5,797 nt of DNA from NCBI GenBank assembly GCA_012960755.1, contig DUAT01000049.1, positions 1-5,797 on the forward strand, written 5' to 3'. Positions 1 through 5,678 of the stretch are shown here, in pieces (position 1 is the first letter of the stretch; each line of letters opens with the position of its first letter). The position numbers and the translations under genes are program-made. Under the pieces are notes generated by a model. That model saw only the letters and a program-made list of their open reading frames with translations, made no database searches and was not told the origin of the DNA. Source of the DNA: Gammaproteobacteria bacterium. Its GTDB lineage: Bacteria > Pseudomonadota > Gammaproteobacteria > Pseudomonadales > Azotimanducaceae_A.

Positions 1-73
1 GATAAATATCATCCTGTACCACGCTTGATTTGAACCGGTCTTCAAACAAAGCGCCACTTCGGGCGTAGTTGCG
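1..73 (-). pseudogene. Fragment of a Y1/REP-associated-type transposase, partial
   Basis: Reading the minus strand from about 73 to the window edge gives an open frame whose peptide contains NYARSGALFEDRFKSS followed by VVQDDIY. The pattern K/N-Y-x-R-x-G-x-LF-x-x-RFKS, then an acidic D-D-x-Y, is typical of the middle of IS200-like Y1 transposases, especially the REP-associated tyrosine transposase group, which cut and join single-stranded DNA. The catalytic tyrosine and HUH motifs would lie outside this piece and are not visible. Upstream, the residues stop resembling the family at about 70 to 75, and an in-frame TGA follows at 97-95, inside the IS21 end. The gene therefore seems interrupted by the neighbouring IS21 element. 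Family assignment rests on about 25 residues and is tentative. The rest lies beyond the window. Confidence 0.45.
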
Positions 74-87
74 TATACCGGCAAAAA

Positions 88-134
88 TGAACAGTCATTC
101 TGGTAATAAATGAACACCAGTTTCTAATGCATTG
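88..134. repeat. IS21 left end (downstream of istB)
   Basis: This segment holds TGAACAGTCATTCTGG at 88-103, a second TGAACA followed by CCAG at 111-120, and TCTAATGCATTG at 123-134. The last is the perfect inverted partner of 2519-2530 at the other end. IS21-family ends normally carry several transposase binding sites, and these motifs are probably such sites. The first motif matches 2569-2584 in direct rather than inverted orientation, which is not the simple expectation for IS termini. Exact terminal bases remain undecided. Confidence 0.55.
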
Positions 135-148
135 CCTGTTTTGTATTT

Positions 149-901
149 CTACCCCATACGTTCATTTTGTGTCAAGCCACTCATCGTCTTGCGCAATGAT
201 TCGCCCTTAAGTTCGATCCGATGAGCGTTGTGCATCAACCGGTCTAATATGGCATCAGCCAGGGTGGCATCACCGATCGATGCGTGCCATTCAGTGGTCG
301 GCAGCTGACTTAAAACTATCGTCGACTGATGGCCATACCTGTCATCCATGATTTCCAGAAGATCATTGCGTTGGGTCTGTTTCAGTGGCTCTAGGCCAAA
401 ATCATCTAGGATAAGCAGTTGCGTTTTGGCGAGTTGTTTGAGCAATCGGATGAAACTGCCATCGGTTCTGGCGATGCTCACGGTATCCAGTAACCGATTG
501 GTTCTGAAGTAACGCACAGCATGTCCCTGCAAGCAGGCATGATGACCTAATGCACAGGCAAGATAACTTTTACCTGAACCACAGGGTCCGGTAATCAGCA
601 AATTTTGATGATGGATCAGCCAATCCCCTGCCGACAGCGATGCCATAACGTTTTTCTTTAAGCCCCGTGGATGGGCGTAGTCTATCTCCGACATGGTGGC
701 AGCGAGTTTGAGTTTTGCACCTCTGAGCAACCGTGTCAGTCGGCGGTTATCCCGGTAGGTCACCTCGGCTGTAACCAGTTGTGCAAGGCGTTCTTCAAAA
801 CTCAGGTCTGCGTAGGTGTTGGGTTGTTCTCGTTGCTGTTGTAGTGACTCGGCCATACCAGAGAGTTTCAGGCTATGGAGTTGGGTTTGTATCTGTTGCA
901 T
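149..901 (-). CDS. istB: IS21-family helper ATPase IstB
   Basis: This 250-residue AAA+ protein is the transposition helper of IS21 elements. In the family it binds DNA as an ATP-dependent oligomer and brings the IstA-bound transposon ends to the target. The Walker A motif GPCGSGKS is at residues 105-112 and Walker B LLILDDFG at 162-169. A sensor-type SQLP lies near 198-201, and DRLMHNAHRIEL, with a probable arginine finger, at 220-231. The N-terminal ~85 residues form the usual helical IstB N-domain. Length is typical and the frame is intact. The ATG at 901 follows an AAGGA ribosome binding site (about 908-913) with six bases between. It lies 21 bases after the istA stop, so the two are almost certainly cotranscribed. 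The protein ends about 60 bases from the IS left end. Confidence 0.96.
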   Translation of the reverse strand: MQQIQTQLHSLKLSGMAESLQQQREQPNTYADLSFEERLAQLVTAEVTYRDNRRLTRLLRGAKLKLAATMSEIDYAHPRGLKKNVMASLSAGDWLIHHQNLLITGPCGSGKSYLACALGHHACLQGHAVRYFRTNRLLDTVSIARTDGSFIRLLKQLAKTQLLILDDFGLEPLKQTQRNDLLEIMDDRYGHQSTIVLSQLPTTEWHASIGDATLADAILDRLMHNAHRIELKGESLRKTMSGLTQNERMG

Positions 902-922
902 TGGATATTCCTTATAAATCGA

Positions 923-2461
923 TTATTGATATTGGGTTGATCCACGAACATTCTCGTGGTGTTGGTTGAGAGGAGCATTGACCTCCTTGGTGGTGGGTAT
1001 TTGATCGAGTTTGTGTTTGAGGATATTGCGAATGTTCTTTACGCTTCGCAGGCCCTCGACAACCCCAAGGCGGCAGGCGTTTTCCAATCGCTCATCACCA
1101 TAGAGTTTGTTGAGATTAAGTAACCCCAGACATGCGCGGTAGGCTTGTTCTGGATGCGACTTGGCATCGATAAACAGTTGCACCATTATTTTAGTGTTGG
1201 GACCAATGATGCCACCCCATTTGAGTAATCTTTCCGGTGTCCATGTGGCATGTGCGCGGTGATTCTCCGGCATATGGACCGGGTTCGTGGTAAAGCCAGC
1301 ATGGTACTTGCGAGGATGCGTCGTAATGAGCGTATCCAGGTGATACACCTGCACACTGCTTGAACTGGCATGGACCTCAAGGTAGCCAGACAACTGATGT
1401 GGAACAGAGTAGAAGTGTTTCTGGTATTCGATGTGGTAGTCCACACCGACCCTGACTTTCTTGATATCAACATATTGATAACGATGTGTGGGTAACGGAC
1501 GAAGCACGGGTTTGTCCAAAGACTCGAACTGGCTACGACGACTCCCGGGTAACTTCTGGAAAGGCTTGTTATTGAGCAGATCAAGCAGCTCCCGAATCCG
1601 GGCATTAAGACTGGCCAGGGTAAAAAAGGTCTCATGGCGGATCTTCGCCAAGATCCATCTCTCGACCAAAAGCACACTGCCTTCCGCCTTCGATTTATCT
1701 TTTGGTTTTCTTGGCCTGGCAGGAATCACGGCGACACTGTAATGCTCAGCCAGCGTGTTGTAACTTCGATTCAATTCAGGTTCATAACGGCAGGCTTTGT
1801 TGACCGCACTCTTGAGGTTGTCAGGTACCAACATGGTCGGGGTGCCACCAAGAAACTCAAACGCACGCACATGAGATTCAAGCCAGTCAGACAATGACTG
1901 ACCCCAGGTTGCTTCTGCAAAAGAGTAGTTCGAGGCACCGAGAACAGCCACGAAGATAGCTGCCTGCCGGATCTCACCAGTGTCAGGATTAATCACCGGC
2001 ACTGTGGGCCCGGCGTAATCTATAAAAAGTTTCTCTCCGGCTTTATGTACCTGTCGCATCGAACGTCGCTGCTGCGACAGCCAGACCTGATAGTGATGGC
2101 AATACTGCGAGTAGCTGTACGCATTGTGAGGGTGGCTCTGACAGTATTCCTCCCAGAGCGTCTGTTTCGTCACACCCTTGCGTCGCAGCTCAACCTGGGC
2201 GGTTGGCCAATCAGGGATAACAAACCTGACCTTGTGCGTGACCAGTTGATCTGGAAACAGCGCTTTAACCAGCGCATTGTGATCCATGTCGTCCGGCACC
2301 GGCCAACGGATTCCCGCCGCCACGGCCCGGGCCAGGTATTGATTAACCGATCCCACACTCACCCTGACGCTGCGGGAGATCTCGCGCTGACTCAGTTTCG
2401 CCTCATACCTGAGGCGAAGGATTTCCTTGATATAACGCACTGATAGTTTACCTCTTGCCAT
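923..2461 (-). CDS. istA: IS21-family DDE transposase IstA
   Basis: This 512-residue protein is the catalytic transposase that cleaves and joins the ends of the IS21 element. A helix-turn-helix of the sigma-70 region 4/Hin-like type lies at about residues 22-45 (LSQREISRSVRVSVGSVNQYL) and probably binds the ends. The RNase H-fold core has catalytic residues D148 (FIDYAG), D214 (LVPDNLKSAV) and E260 (KDKSKAEGSV). A C-terminal beta-barrel-like segment begins near HRYQYVDIKKVRVGVDYHIEY (~326-346). All three acids and the full length are present, so it is predicted to be active. The ATG at 2461 has a GAGGGG purine run a few bases upstream (about 2465-2470). The leader between 2462 and 2530 is A+T-rich and probably holds the promoter, although I could not fix -35 and -10 boxes. 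Confidence 0.96.
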   Translation of the reverse strand: MARGKLSVRYIKEILRLRYEAKLSQREISRSVRVSVGSVNQYLARAVAAGIRWPVPDDMDHNALVKALFPDQLVTHKVRFVIPDWPTAQVELRRKGVTKQTLWEEYCQSHPHNAYSYSQYCHHYQVWLSQQRRSMRQVHKAGEKLFIDYAGPTVPVINPDTGEIRQAAIFVAVLGASNYSFAEATWGQSLSDWLESHVRAFEFLGGTPTMLVPDNLKSAVNKACRYEPELNRSYNTLAEHYSVAVIPARPRKPKDKSKAEGSVLLVERWILAKIRHETFFTLASLNARIRELLDLLNNKPFQKLPGSRRSQFESLDKPVLRPLPTHRYQYVDIKKVRVGVDYHIEYQKHFYSVPHQLSGYLEVHASSSSVQVYHLDTLITTHPRKYHAGFTTNPVHMPENHRAHATWTPERLLKWGGIIGPNTKIMVQLFIDAKSHPEQAYRACLGLLNLNKLYGDERLENACRLGVVEGLRSVKNIRNILKHKLDQIPTTKEVNAPLNQHHENVRGSTQYQ

Positions 2462-2518
2462 TGACCCCTCACGACTCTAATTAGAAAGTCACGAATGGTA
2501 TCAAAAGTTATTAATTAT

Positions 2519-2626
2519 CAATGCATTAGATGTGATTCTGGTTCAAAGTGAACGGTGATTCTGGAATCTGAACACTCATTCTGGCTGTCGCTGAAAAGTG
2601 TTCAGATAAGACCGGAATCGGTGTTT
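2519..2626. repeat. IS21 right end with multiple repeated motifs (upstream of istA)
   Basis: Three ATTCTGG motifs recur at short spacing: GTGATTCTGG at 2532-2541, the same ten bases at 2555-2564, and CTCATTCTGG at 2575-2584. The second and third are preceded by GTGAAC (2548-2553) and TGAACA (2569-2574). Further out come TGTTCA (2599-2604) and ACCGGAATCGGTGTT (2611-2625). CAATGCATTAGA at 2519-2530 pairs with the left end. Such arrays are known as transposase binding sites in IS21 ends; that role is inferred here. The repeat region runs directly into the IS3 left end without recognisable unrelated DNA. Confidence 0.65.
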
Positions 2627-2632
2627 TGCAAG

Positions 2633-2643
2633 GTAGTTGTCGC
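2633..2643 (+). repeat. IS3 left terminal inverted repeat core
   Basis: The 11-base sequence GTAGTTGTCGC is the exact reverse complement of 4219-4229. It lies about ten bases downstream of the orfB stop on the transcribed strand, the usual tight arrangement in IS3 elements. Confidence 0.8.
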
Positions 2644-2652
2644 TTTTAACTC

Positions 2653-3690
2653 TTATGCTGCTTCTTTTTCCGGATTTAGGTTTACAGGACCCATGGCTTG
2701 CCAATTCCTTGTCTCGCCAGACCAACGAATTGGGTTTCTCAATTTCTGTGTCTCGTAAAATGCTTTCCGGCGACTCAGTATTTCCGCATCCTCTCCTCTG
2801 TGTCGCTGTGATGGCGTAACAAAATTAATGCGACTGTGACGATGCTCATTGTTGTACCATTCGACAAATTTAAGCACCCAGGTTCGTGCTTCCTCCAACG
2901 TTTCAAATCCTTCTGAAGCCCATTGTGGGCAATATTTCACCGTTCTGAAAAGTGATTCTGAAAACGGATTGTCATTGCTGACTCTGGGGCGACTCCGGGA
3001 ACTGAGTATGCCGAGGTCATACATTTTGGCCTGGAATGTCAGGCTTTTCATCGGACTTCCGTTATCCGAATGAAGGACCAAATTACTTTTGACGCACTTC
3101 TGCGACCAAACACTTCGCTCGAGGAGTTCAGATGCGTGCTCGCCACTTTCAGCTAAATGAACTTCCCATCCCACAATTAAGCGGCTGTAAATGTCCACGA
3201 TCATGTAGAGATAAAAGTAGCGCCCTATGACTGTTGTTGGCAAGTAGCTGATATCCCAGGTCCATACCTGGTTGGCTGCTTTCGCTGTATGGCTGGTCGG
3301 TTTCTTCGTACTACCTCTTGGTTTGTCTCTACCACGGTGATGCAACAAGTTCTCTTCCTTCAAAATGCGATAGAAGGTTGATTCAGAGGCTATATACTCA
3401 CCTCTATCAGCCAGGACAGGGACAATTTGGCTTGGTGGTAGGCTCGCAAATTCCGGTCGACAACAAACACGGAGGATCTGTTGTCGCTCATCGTCGGACA
3501 ATTTGTTTAGCGGTGCCGCATGGTCAACAGTCGGTCTGCGATCGCATTGAACCTCGCCGCCAGAAGACCAGCGTTGAAAGGTTCGAATGGATATTCCAAC
3601 TTCATGACAAGCTATCTTTTTTCGAGCCCCGTCATCTATTGCTTCATTGATGAGTTTCATTAGTTTTAGCCGCTCTGAGTGTGAGGTCAT
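2653..3690 (-). CDS. IS3-family transposase OrfB (DDE catalytic subunit)
   Basis: This 345-residue protein carries the rve-type integrase core. Catalytic residues are D146 (VWTWDISYLP), D209 (LHSDNGSPM) and E245 (NPFSESLFRTVKY), followed by the typical IS3 C-terminal pattern FVEWYNNEHRHS (275-286). The N-terminal ~45 residues (GISIRTFQRW at 32-41) look like an extra helix-turn-helix, which makes it longer than the common ~280-residue OrfB. The ATG at 3690 overlaps the orfA TGA in an ATGA arrangement, with a GGGGAAGA purine run upstream, so independent, coupled initiation is possible. It is also the -1 frame relative to orfA and can be reached by frameshifting at 3723-3729. In the family, the fused OrfAB is usually the transposase. 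No internal break is visible. Confidence 0.95.
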   Translation of the reverse strand: MTSHSERLKLMKLINEAIDDGARKKIACHEVGISIRTFQRWSSGGEVQCDRRPTVDHAAPLNKLSDDERQQILRVCCRPEFASLPPSQIVPVLADRGEYIASESTFYRILKEENLLHHRGRDKPRGSTKKPTSHTAKAANQVWTWDISYLPTTVIGRYFYLYMIVDIYSRLIVGWEVHLAESGEHASELLERSVWSQKCVKSNLVLHSDNGSPMKSLTFQAKMYDLGILSSRSRPRVSNDNPFSESLFRTVKYCPQWASEGFETLEEARTWVLKFVEWYNNEHRHSRINFVTPSQRHRGEDAEILSRRKAFYETQKLRNPIRWSGETRNWQAMGPVNLNPEKEAA

Positions 3691-3729
3691 TCTTCCCCGT
3701 CTTCGTCCCAGAGGGCATTCAACTTTTTT
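3669..3729 (-). promoter_or_regulatory. Programmed -1 ribosomal frameshift signal joining orfA to orfB
   Basis: On the transcribed strand the heptamer AAAAAAG (3729-3723) sits in the orfA frame as A_AAA_AAG, the classic slippery site of IS3-family elements. After a -1 slip the frame is open without a stop from 3723 through the orfB ATG at 3690 to the orfB stop at 2653. Starting at TTG 4178 this gives a fusion of about 508 residues. Six bases past the heptamer, GCC-CTCTG (3716-3709) can pair with CAGAG-C-GGC (3677-3669), an eight-pair stem with one bulged C and a loop of about 31 bases that holds the orfB start codon. Spacing and layout fit a stimulatory structure. The slippery site is clear from sequence; the stem and frameshift efficiency are inference. 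Confidence 0.75.
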
Positions 3730-4178
3730 CTGAGCACCAGTATCGCTGCGGTTTCTGCTAGTGCTTTGTCCTTACGCCTGAGTTCACGCTCAAGTTCCTT
3801 GATACGTTTTTTATCGGCTCTTGAGTCCGATTCAGTTTGTCTTTTTTGTTCGTTGTTTGTCATGTTTCCCTGTATACAAGATAACTTCCAGACTTTCACC
3901 TGTTCAGGGTAAAGCCCCTTGGCCCGGCAATAGTCATTCAGTTCAACTTCAGTAAAAGATGTCGTTTCTAAAACAACAGCGAACTTCTCCTCTGGAGACC
4001 ATTTCTCTGGATTGGTAGCACTTGGCCCGTTATCAACAAAATCGTGAATCTGGGCTTTCCAGGCATGCAGGGTCGAAAACCCAATGCCTTCTTGTGCCGC
4101 GAACTGCCGAAGTGACAATGGACTCAATGCTAACTTTTTTAGGATTGCCTGTTTGTGTTCTTTCGTATGCCTTTTCAA
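3687..4178 (-). CDS. IS3-family transposase OrfA (end-binding subunit)
   Basis: OrfA recognises the IS ends and regulates transposition. The open frame runs back to an ATG at 4250, but that codon lies outside the IS end (4236-4238), in the flanking gene. No other ATG occurs before deep in the gene. I choose the TTG at 4178, which gives 163 residues beginning MKRHTKEHKQAILKKL, the normal start of this OrfA family; a GGA-containing purine run lies just upstream. GTG at 4196 and TTG at 4190 are alternatives. A helix-turn-helix lies at about 22-40 (SLRQFAAQEGIGFSTLHAW), a second helical DNA-binding-like region at about 60-100, and a charged leucine-zipper-like coiled coil at about 123-156 (KKRIKELERELRRKDKALAE) for multimerisation. 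The reading frame contains a slippery heptamer near its end. Confidence 0.88.
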   Translation of the reverse strand: MKRHTKEHKQAILKKLALSPLSLRQFAAQEGIGFSTLHAWKAQIHDFVDNGPSATNPEKWSPEEKFAVVLETTSFTEVELNDYCRAKGLYPEQVKVWKLSCIQGNMTNNEQKRQTESDSRADKKRIKELERELRRKDKALAETAAILVLRKKLNALWDEDGEE

Positions 4179-4218
4179 AAAATATTCCAAAACCACCCCA
4201 AATGTGTAATTAACTGAG

Positions 4219-4229
4219 GCGACAACTAC
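4219..4229 (-). repeat. IS3 right terminal inverted repeat core
   Basis: GCGACAACTAC is the exact reverse complement of 2633-2643. The element boundary is seven to nine bases further right, where the complement reads TG (4236 or 4238). Monooxygenase coding sequence resumes immediately after it. Confidence 0.8.
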
Positions 4230-4236
4230 TCTGACA

Positions 4237-4776
4237 CAGGGGGATGGCATCGAGTACGAAGTCGACTGTATTATATTTAGTACTGGTTTCGAAGTGGGTA
4301 CCGATTACGCCCGTCGTGCTGGATACGATATTATCGGTAAAGATGGCCAGAAGCTCTCCGACAAGTGGTCTGATGGTATGAAAACGTTCCGTGGTCTGCA
4401 AACTCACGGATTTCCCAACTGCTTCCTAATTAATACGCAGCAAGGTGGTTTTTCTGTAAATTTTCCACATCTATTAGACGAAATTTCGGTTCATCTTGCT
4501 TATATCATCAGTCATGCTCTCGGCAATAATATCAAAACCATTGAGGCTTCAGAGCAAGCTGAAAAGGAATGGGTTGAAGGCATTATTGGGAGCTCTGGAT
4601 CGGCCAGGCAAACAGGTGGTGAAGGTTGCACACCCGGTTTTTACAATAACGAAGGTAAACCCGATTCGAAGTCGCGATATGGCGCTTTTTATAGGGGCGG
4701 TTCCATCAAATATTGGCAATTACTTGCAGAATGGCGAGAAGACGGAAAATTCGAAGGTTTAGAATTTGGCGCTTAA
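4237..4776 (+). pseudogene. Baeyer-Villiger-type flavin monooxygenase, 3' fragment truncated by IS3
   Basis: The frame that ends at 4776 is recognisable from about 4237: GDGIEYEVDCIIFSTGFEVGT, then HGFPNCFLINTQQGGFSVNF, CTPGFYNNEGK and finally YWQLLAEWREDGKFEGLEF. This is the C-terminal ~179 residues of an FAD/NADPH-dependent Baeyer-Villiger monooxygenase (full proteins ~540-620 residues), enzymes that insert oxygen next to a ketone to form an ester or lactone. FSTGF at 4276-4290 corresponds to the conserved [FY]ATGF motif of the family. The N-terminal FAD Rossmann motif, the BVMO fingerprint and the NADPH domain are all absent, replaced by the IS3 end. The frame has a TAA at 4207-4209 inside the IS. 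The ATG at 4294 falls within a beta-strand/loop region and is not a natural start. It should encode no working enzyme. It is moderate in G+C, unlike the next gene. Confidence 0.9.
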
Positions 4777-4831
4777 CTTCTTTCTTCCTGCAGCGCAGGG
4801 CCGGAATAGTAGTTACAAAATCGAATCACGA

Positions 4832-4838
4832 GAGGAGG
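4832..4838 (+). promoter_or_regulatory. Shine-Dalgarno site of the CmcJ-like gene
   Basis: GAGGAGG lies nine bases before the ATG at 4848 and is close to a perfect anti-16S complement, which supports that start. A competing ATG at 4841 is only two bases from the purine run and opens a 15-codon frame ending at TAA, so it is unlikely to be used. The 71-base gap from 4777 to 4847 shows no clear terminator or promoter boxes. Confidence 0.7.
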
Positions 4839-4847
4839 GGATGACTG

Positions 4848-5678
4848 ATGGATACGACGCACACGACCTATTGCCGCGCGACGGTTAACTATACAGGCGA
4901 GAGGGGGCAGGTCCCAACCGAGGTGGATATCCTCGATGGTCGCATGGCGAAGGATTCACTCGACCGGCAACAGTGCGGGTTTGAATTGGTGAGTCACGTC
5001 TCGCGTGTTGAAGACTGGCACGACAGGGCGGCGCTCGAGCTGGTTTGCTATGACGAGATCGCAAGTCTCGCCCGCTCGCTGACTGGCTGCGACGCGGTGA
5101 TCTTCGACGGGGCTGTGCTGCGCAGCCGCGAGGAGGGCCAGCGCCACCCCGACCTGGGGCCGGTCAAGTCTGTGCACGCCGACTACACCGAAGGCTATCG
5201 AGAGATGATCCAGAACCCGCTTCATCCCTATAGCAAGATAATGGCGCCTTCCATGGCCCGTGCCGGAATTTCGACCGAGGACATCGTCCGGGCGGAGAGG
5301 GTACTGGTGCTTCAGTTCTGGCGCAACGTGGGCCCCGTTGAAATGGACCTCCCAATGGCCTTCTGTGATGCCCGAAGTGTTCACCGGAGTTCACTCAGGG
5401 ACATTCATGCATCCGAGTTCGGTGATGTGCAAGTCGAATACGACGTACTCCTGTTGGAGCCGCCGCCGGAGCCCGAGCAGTACCGCTGGTATACCTTTCC
5501 ACGGATGACGGTGGATGAGGTCGTGGTGTGGCGGGGCTACGACGACTCCTGCGTTGCGCGTGACGAGCCGTTCTGGACTCCCCATACGGCATTTCTCGAC
5601 CCGAATACCGGTCCTGACGCGCCCGGCCGCGTGAGTCTGGAGATGCGGGCGACCTGCCTGTTTCATGGACACGCGTGA
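4848..5678 (+). CDS. CmcJ/NvfI/AsaB-family non-heme iron oxygenase-like protein
   Basis: This 276-residue protein has the order of motifs of the CmcJ/NvfI/AsaB (GA4 desaturase-like) family. AVIFDGAVLRSR at 83-94 is followed by GPVKSVHADYTEGYREM at 104-120. FWRNVGPVEMDLPMAFCDARSV lies at 157-178, YRWYTFPRMTVDEVVVWRGYD at 212-231, and TPHTAFLDPNTGPDAPGRVSLEMRA at 244-268. H110, D112 and H246 form the HxD...H pattern expected to bind Fe(II), and R261 or R267 could hold 2-oxoglutarate. Relatives work in cephamycin, fungal meroterpenoid and aspergillic acid pathways, or are uncharacterised. The substrate here cannot be told. There is no signal peptide or membrane segment, so it is probably cytoplasmic. 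Length is normal and no motif is broken. Base composition is visibly more G+C-rich than in the flanks, which suggests a separate origin. Its closeness to a broken monooxygenase gene hints at a former oxidative pathway. Confidence 0.85.
   Translation: MDTTHTTYCRATVNYTGERGQVPTEVDILDGRMAKDSLDRQQCGFELVSHVSRVEDWHDRAALELVCYDEIASLARSLTGCDAVIFDGAVLRSREEGQRHPDLGPVKSVHADYTEGYREMIQNPLHPYSKIMAPSMARAGISTEDIVRAERVLVLQFWRNVGPVEMDLPMAFCDARSVHRSSLRDIHASEFGDVQVEYDVLLLEPPPEPEQYRWYTFPRMTVDEVVVWRGYDDSCVARDEPFWTPHTAFLDPNTGPDAPGRVSLEMRATCLFHGHA

Larger units (their letters stand above)
70..2630 (-). mobile_element. IS21-family insertion sequence (istA-istB)
   Basis: The element contains istA and istB in the usual order, both on the minus strand and 21 bases apart, and its size of about 2.5 kb is normal for IS21. 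The exact ends are uncertain. The inner candidate pair is TGAACA at 88-93 with TGTTCA at 2599-2604. The outer pair is TG at 70 with CA ending at 2630. Both ends show CCGG six or seven bases outside the TGAACA motif (78-81 and, inverted, 2612-2615). A perfect 12-bp inverted repeat, TCTAATGCATTG, lies just inside (123-134 and 2519-2530). Both genes look intact, so the copy could be active. No convincing target duplication was seen; GTAGTTG occurs at 65-71 and 2633-2639, but the right copy belongs to the IS3 terminal repeat. Confidence 0.85.
2627..4238 (-). mobile_element. IS3-family insertion sequence (orfA-orfB)
   Basis: The element is about 1.61 kb with two minus-strand genes that fill nearly all of it. 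GTAGTTGTCGC at 2633-2643 is repeated perfectly as its reverse complement at 4219-4229. Outside it the tips read TGCAAG (from 2627) on the left and, on the complement, TGTCAGA (from 4236) or TGTGTCAGA (from 4238) on the right, in keeping with IS3 ends that begin TG. The tips do not align without a gap, so ends are given to within a few bases. No clear 3- to 5-bp target duplication was found. This may be because the left flank is now IS21 sequence, or because a deletion or rearrangement followed insertion. The right end cuts into a flavin monooxygenase gene. Confidence 0.85.

Noticed and set aside
1186..1677. Other long open frames lying over istA, on both strands, including 2045-2443
   Set aside because: They overlap a complete DDE transposase with all catalytic residues, show no recognisable motifs, and are ordinary shadow frames.
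2462..2530. A defined sigma-70 promoter for istA
   Set aside because: The leader is A+T-rich and has TTGATA-like and TAATTA-like hexamers, but the best pairs have spacings near 15 bases or weak matches, so no specific promoter could be supported.
2532..2584. Short regularly spaced repeats that might suggest a CRISPR-like or iteron array
   Set aside because: There are only three imperfect ~10-base motifs with spacers near 10 to 13 bases, next to istA, with an equivalent motif at the other IS end. They are better explained as IS21 transposase binding sites.
76..2615. ACCGG at 76-81 and 2611-2615 as a target-site duplication of IS21
   Set aside because: The bases just inside would not begin TG or end CA, and CCGG keeps a near-constant distance from the TGAACA motif at each end. 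It looks like part of the element ends rather than duplicated target DNA.
4294..4776. A 160-residue protein starting at ATG 4294 as a genuine small gene
   Set aside because: The conserved monooxygenase sequence continues in frame upstream of this ATG to the IS3 boundary, including the FSTGF motif at 4276-4290, so the ATG is an internal methionine-like codon of a truncated gene.
4841..4888. Leader peptide ORF starting at ATG 4841
   Set aside because: The 15-codon frame has its ATG two bases from the purine run, too close for good initiation, and no attenuation structure or repeated codons are visible.
4956..5384. Minus-strand open frames opposite the CmcJ-like gene (4956-5384, 5391-5705)
   Set aside because: Long antisense frames are expected in G+C-rich coding DNA. 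The plus-strand frame has family motifs and a strong ribosome binding site; the antisense frames have neither.
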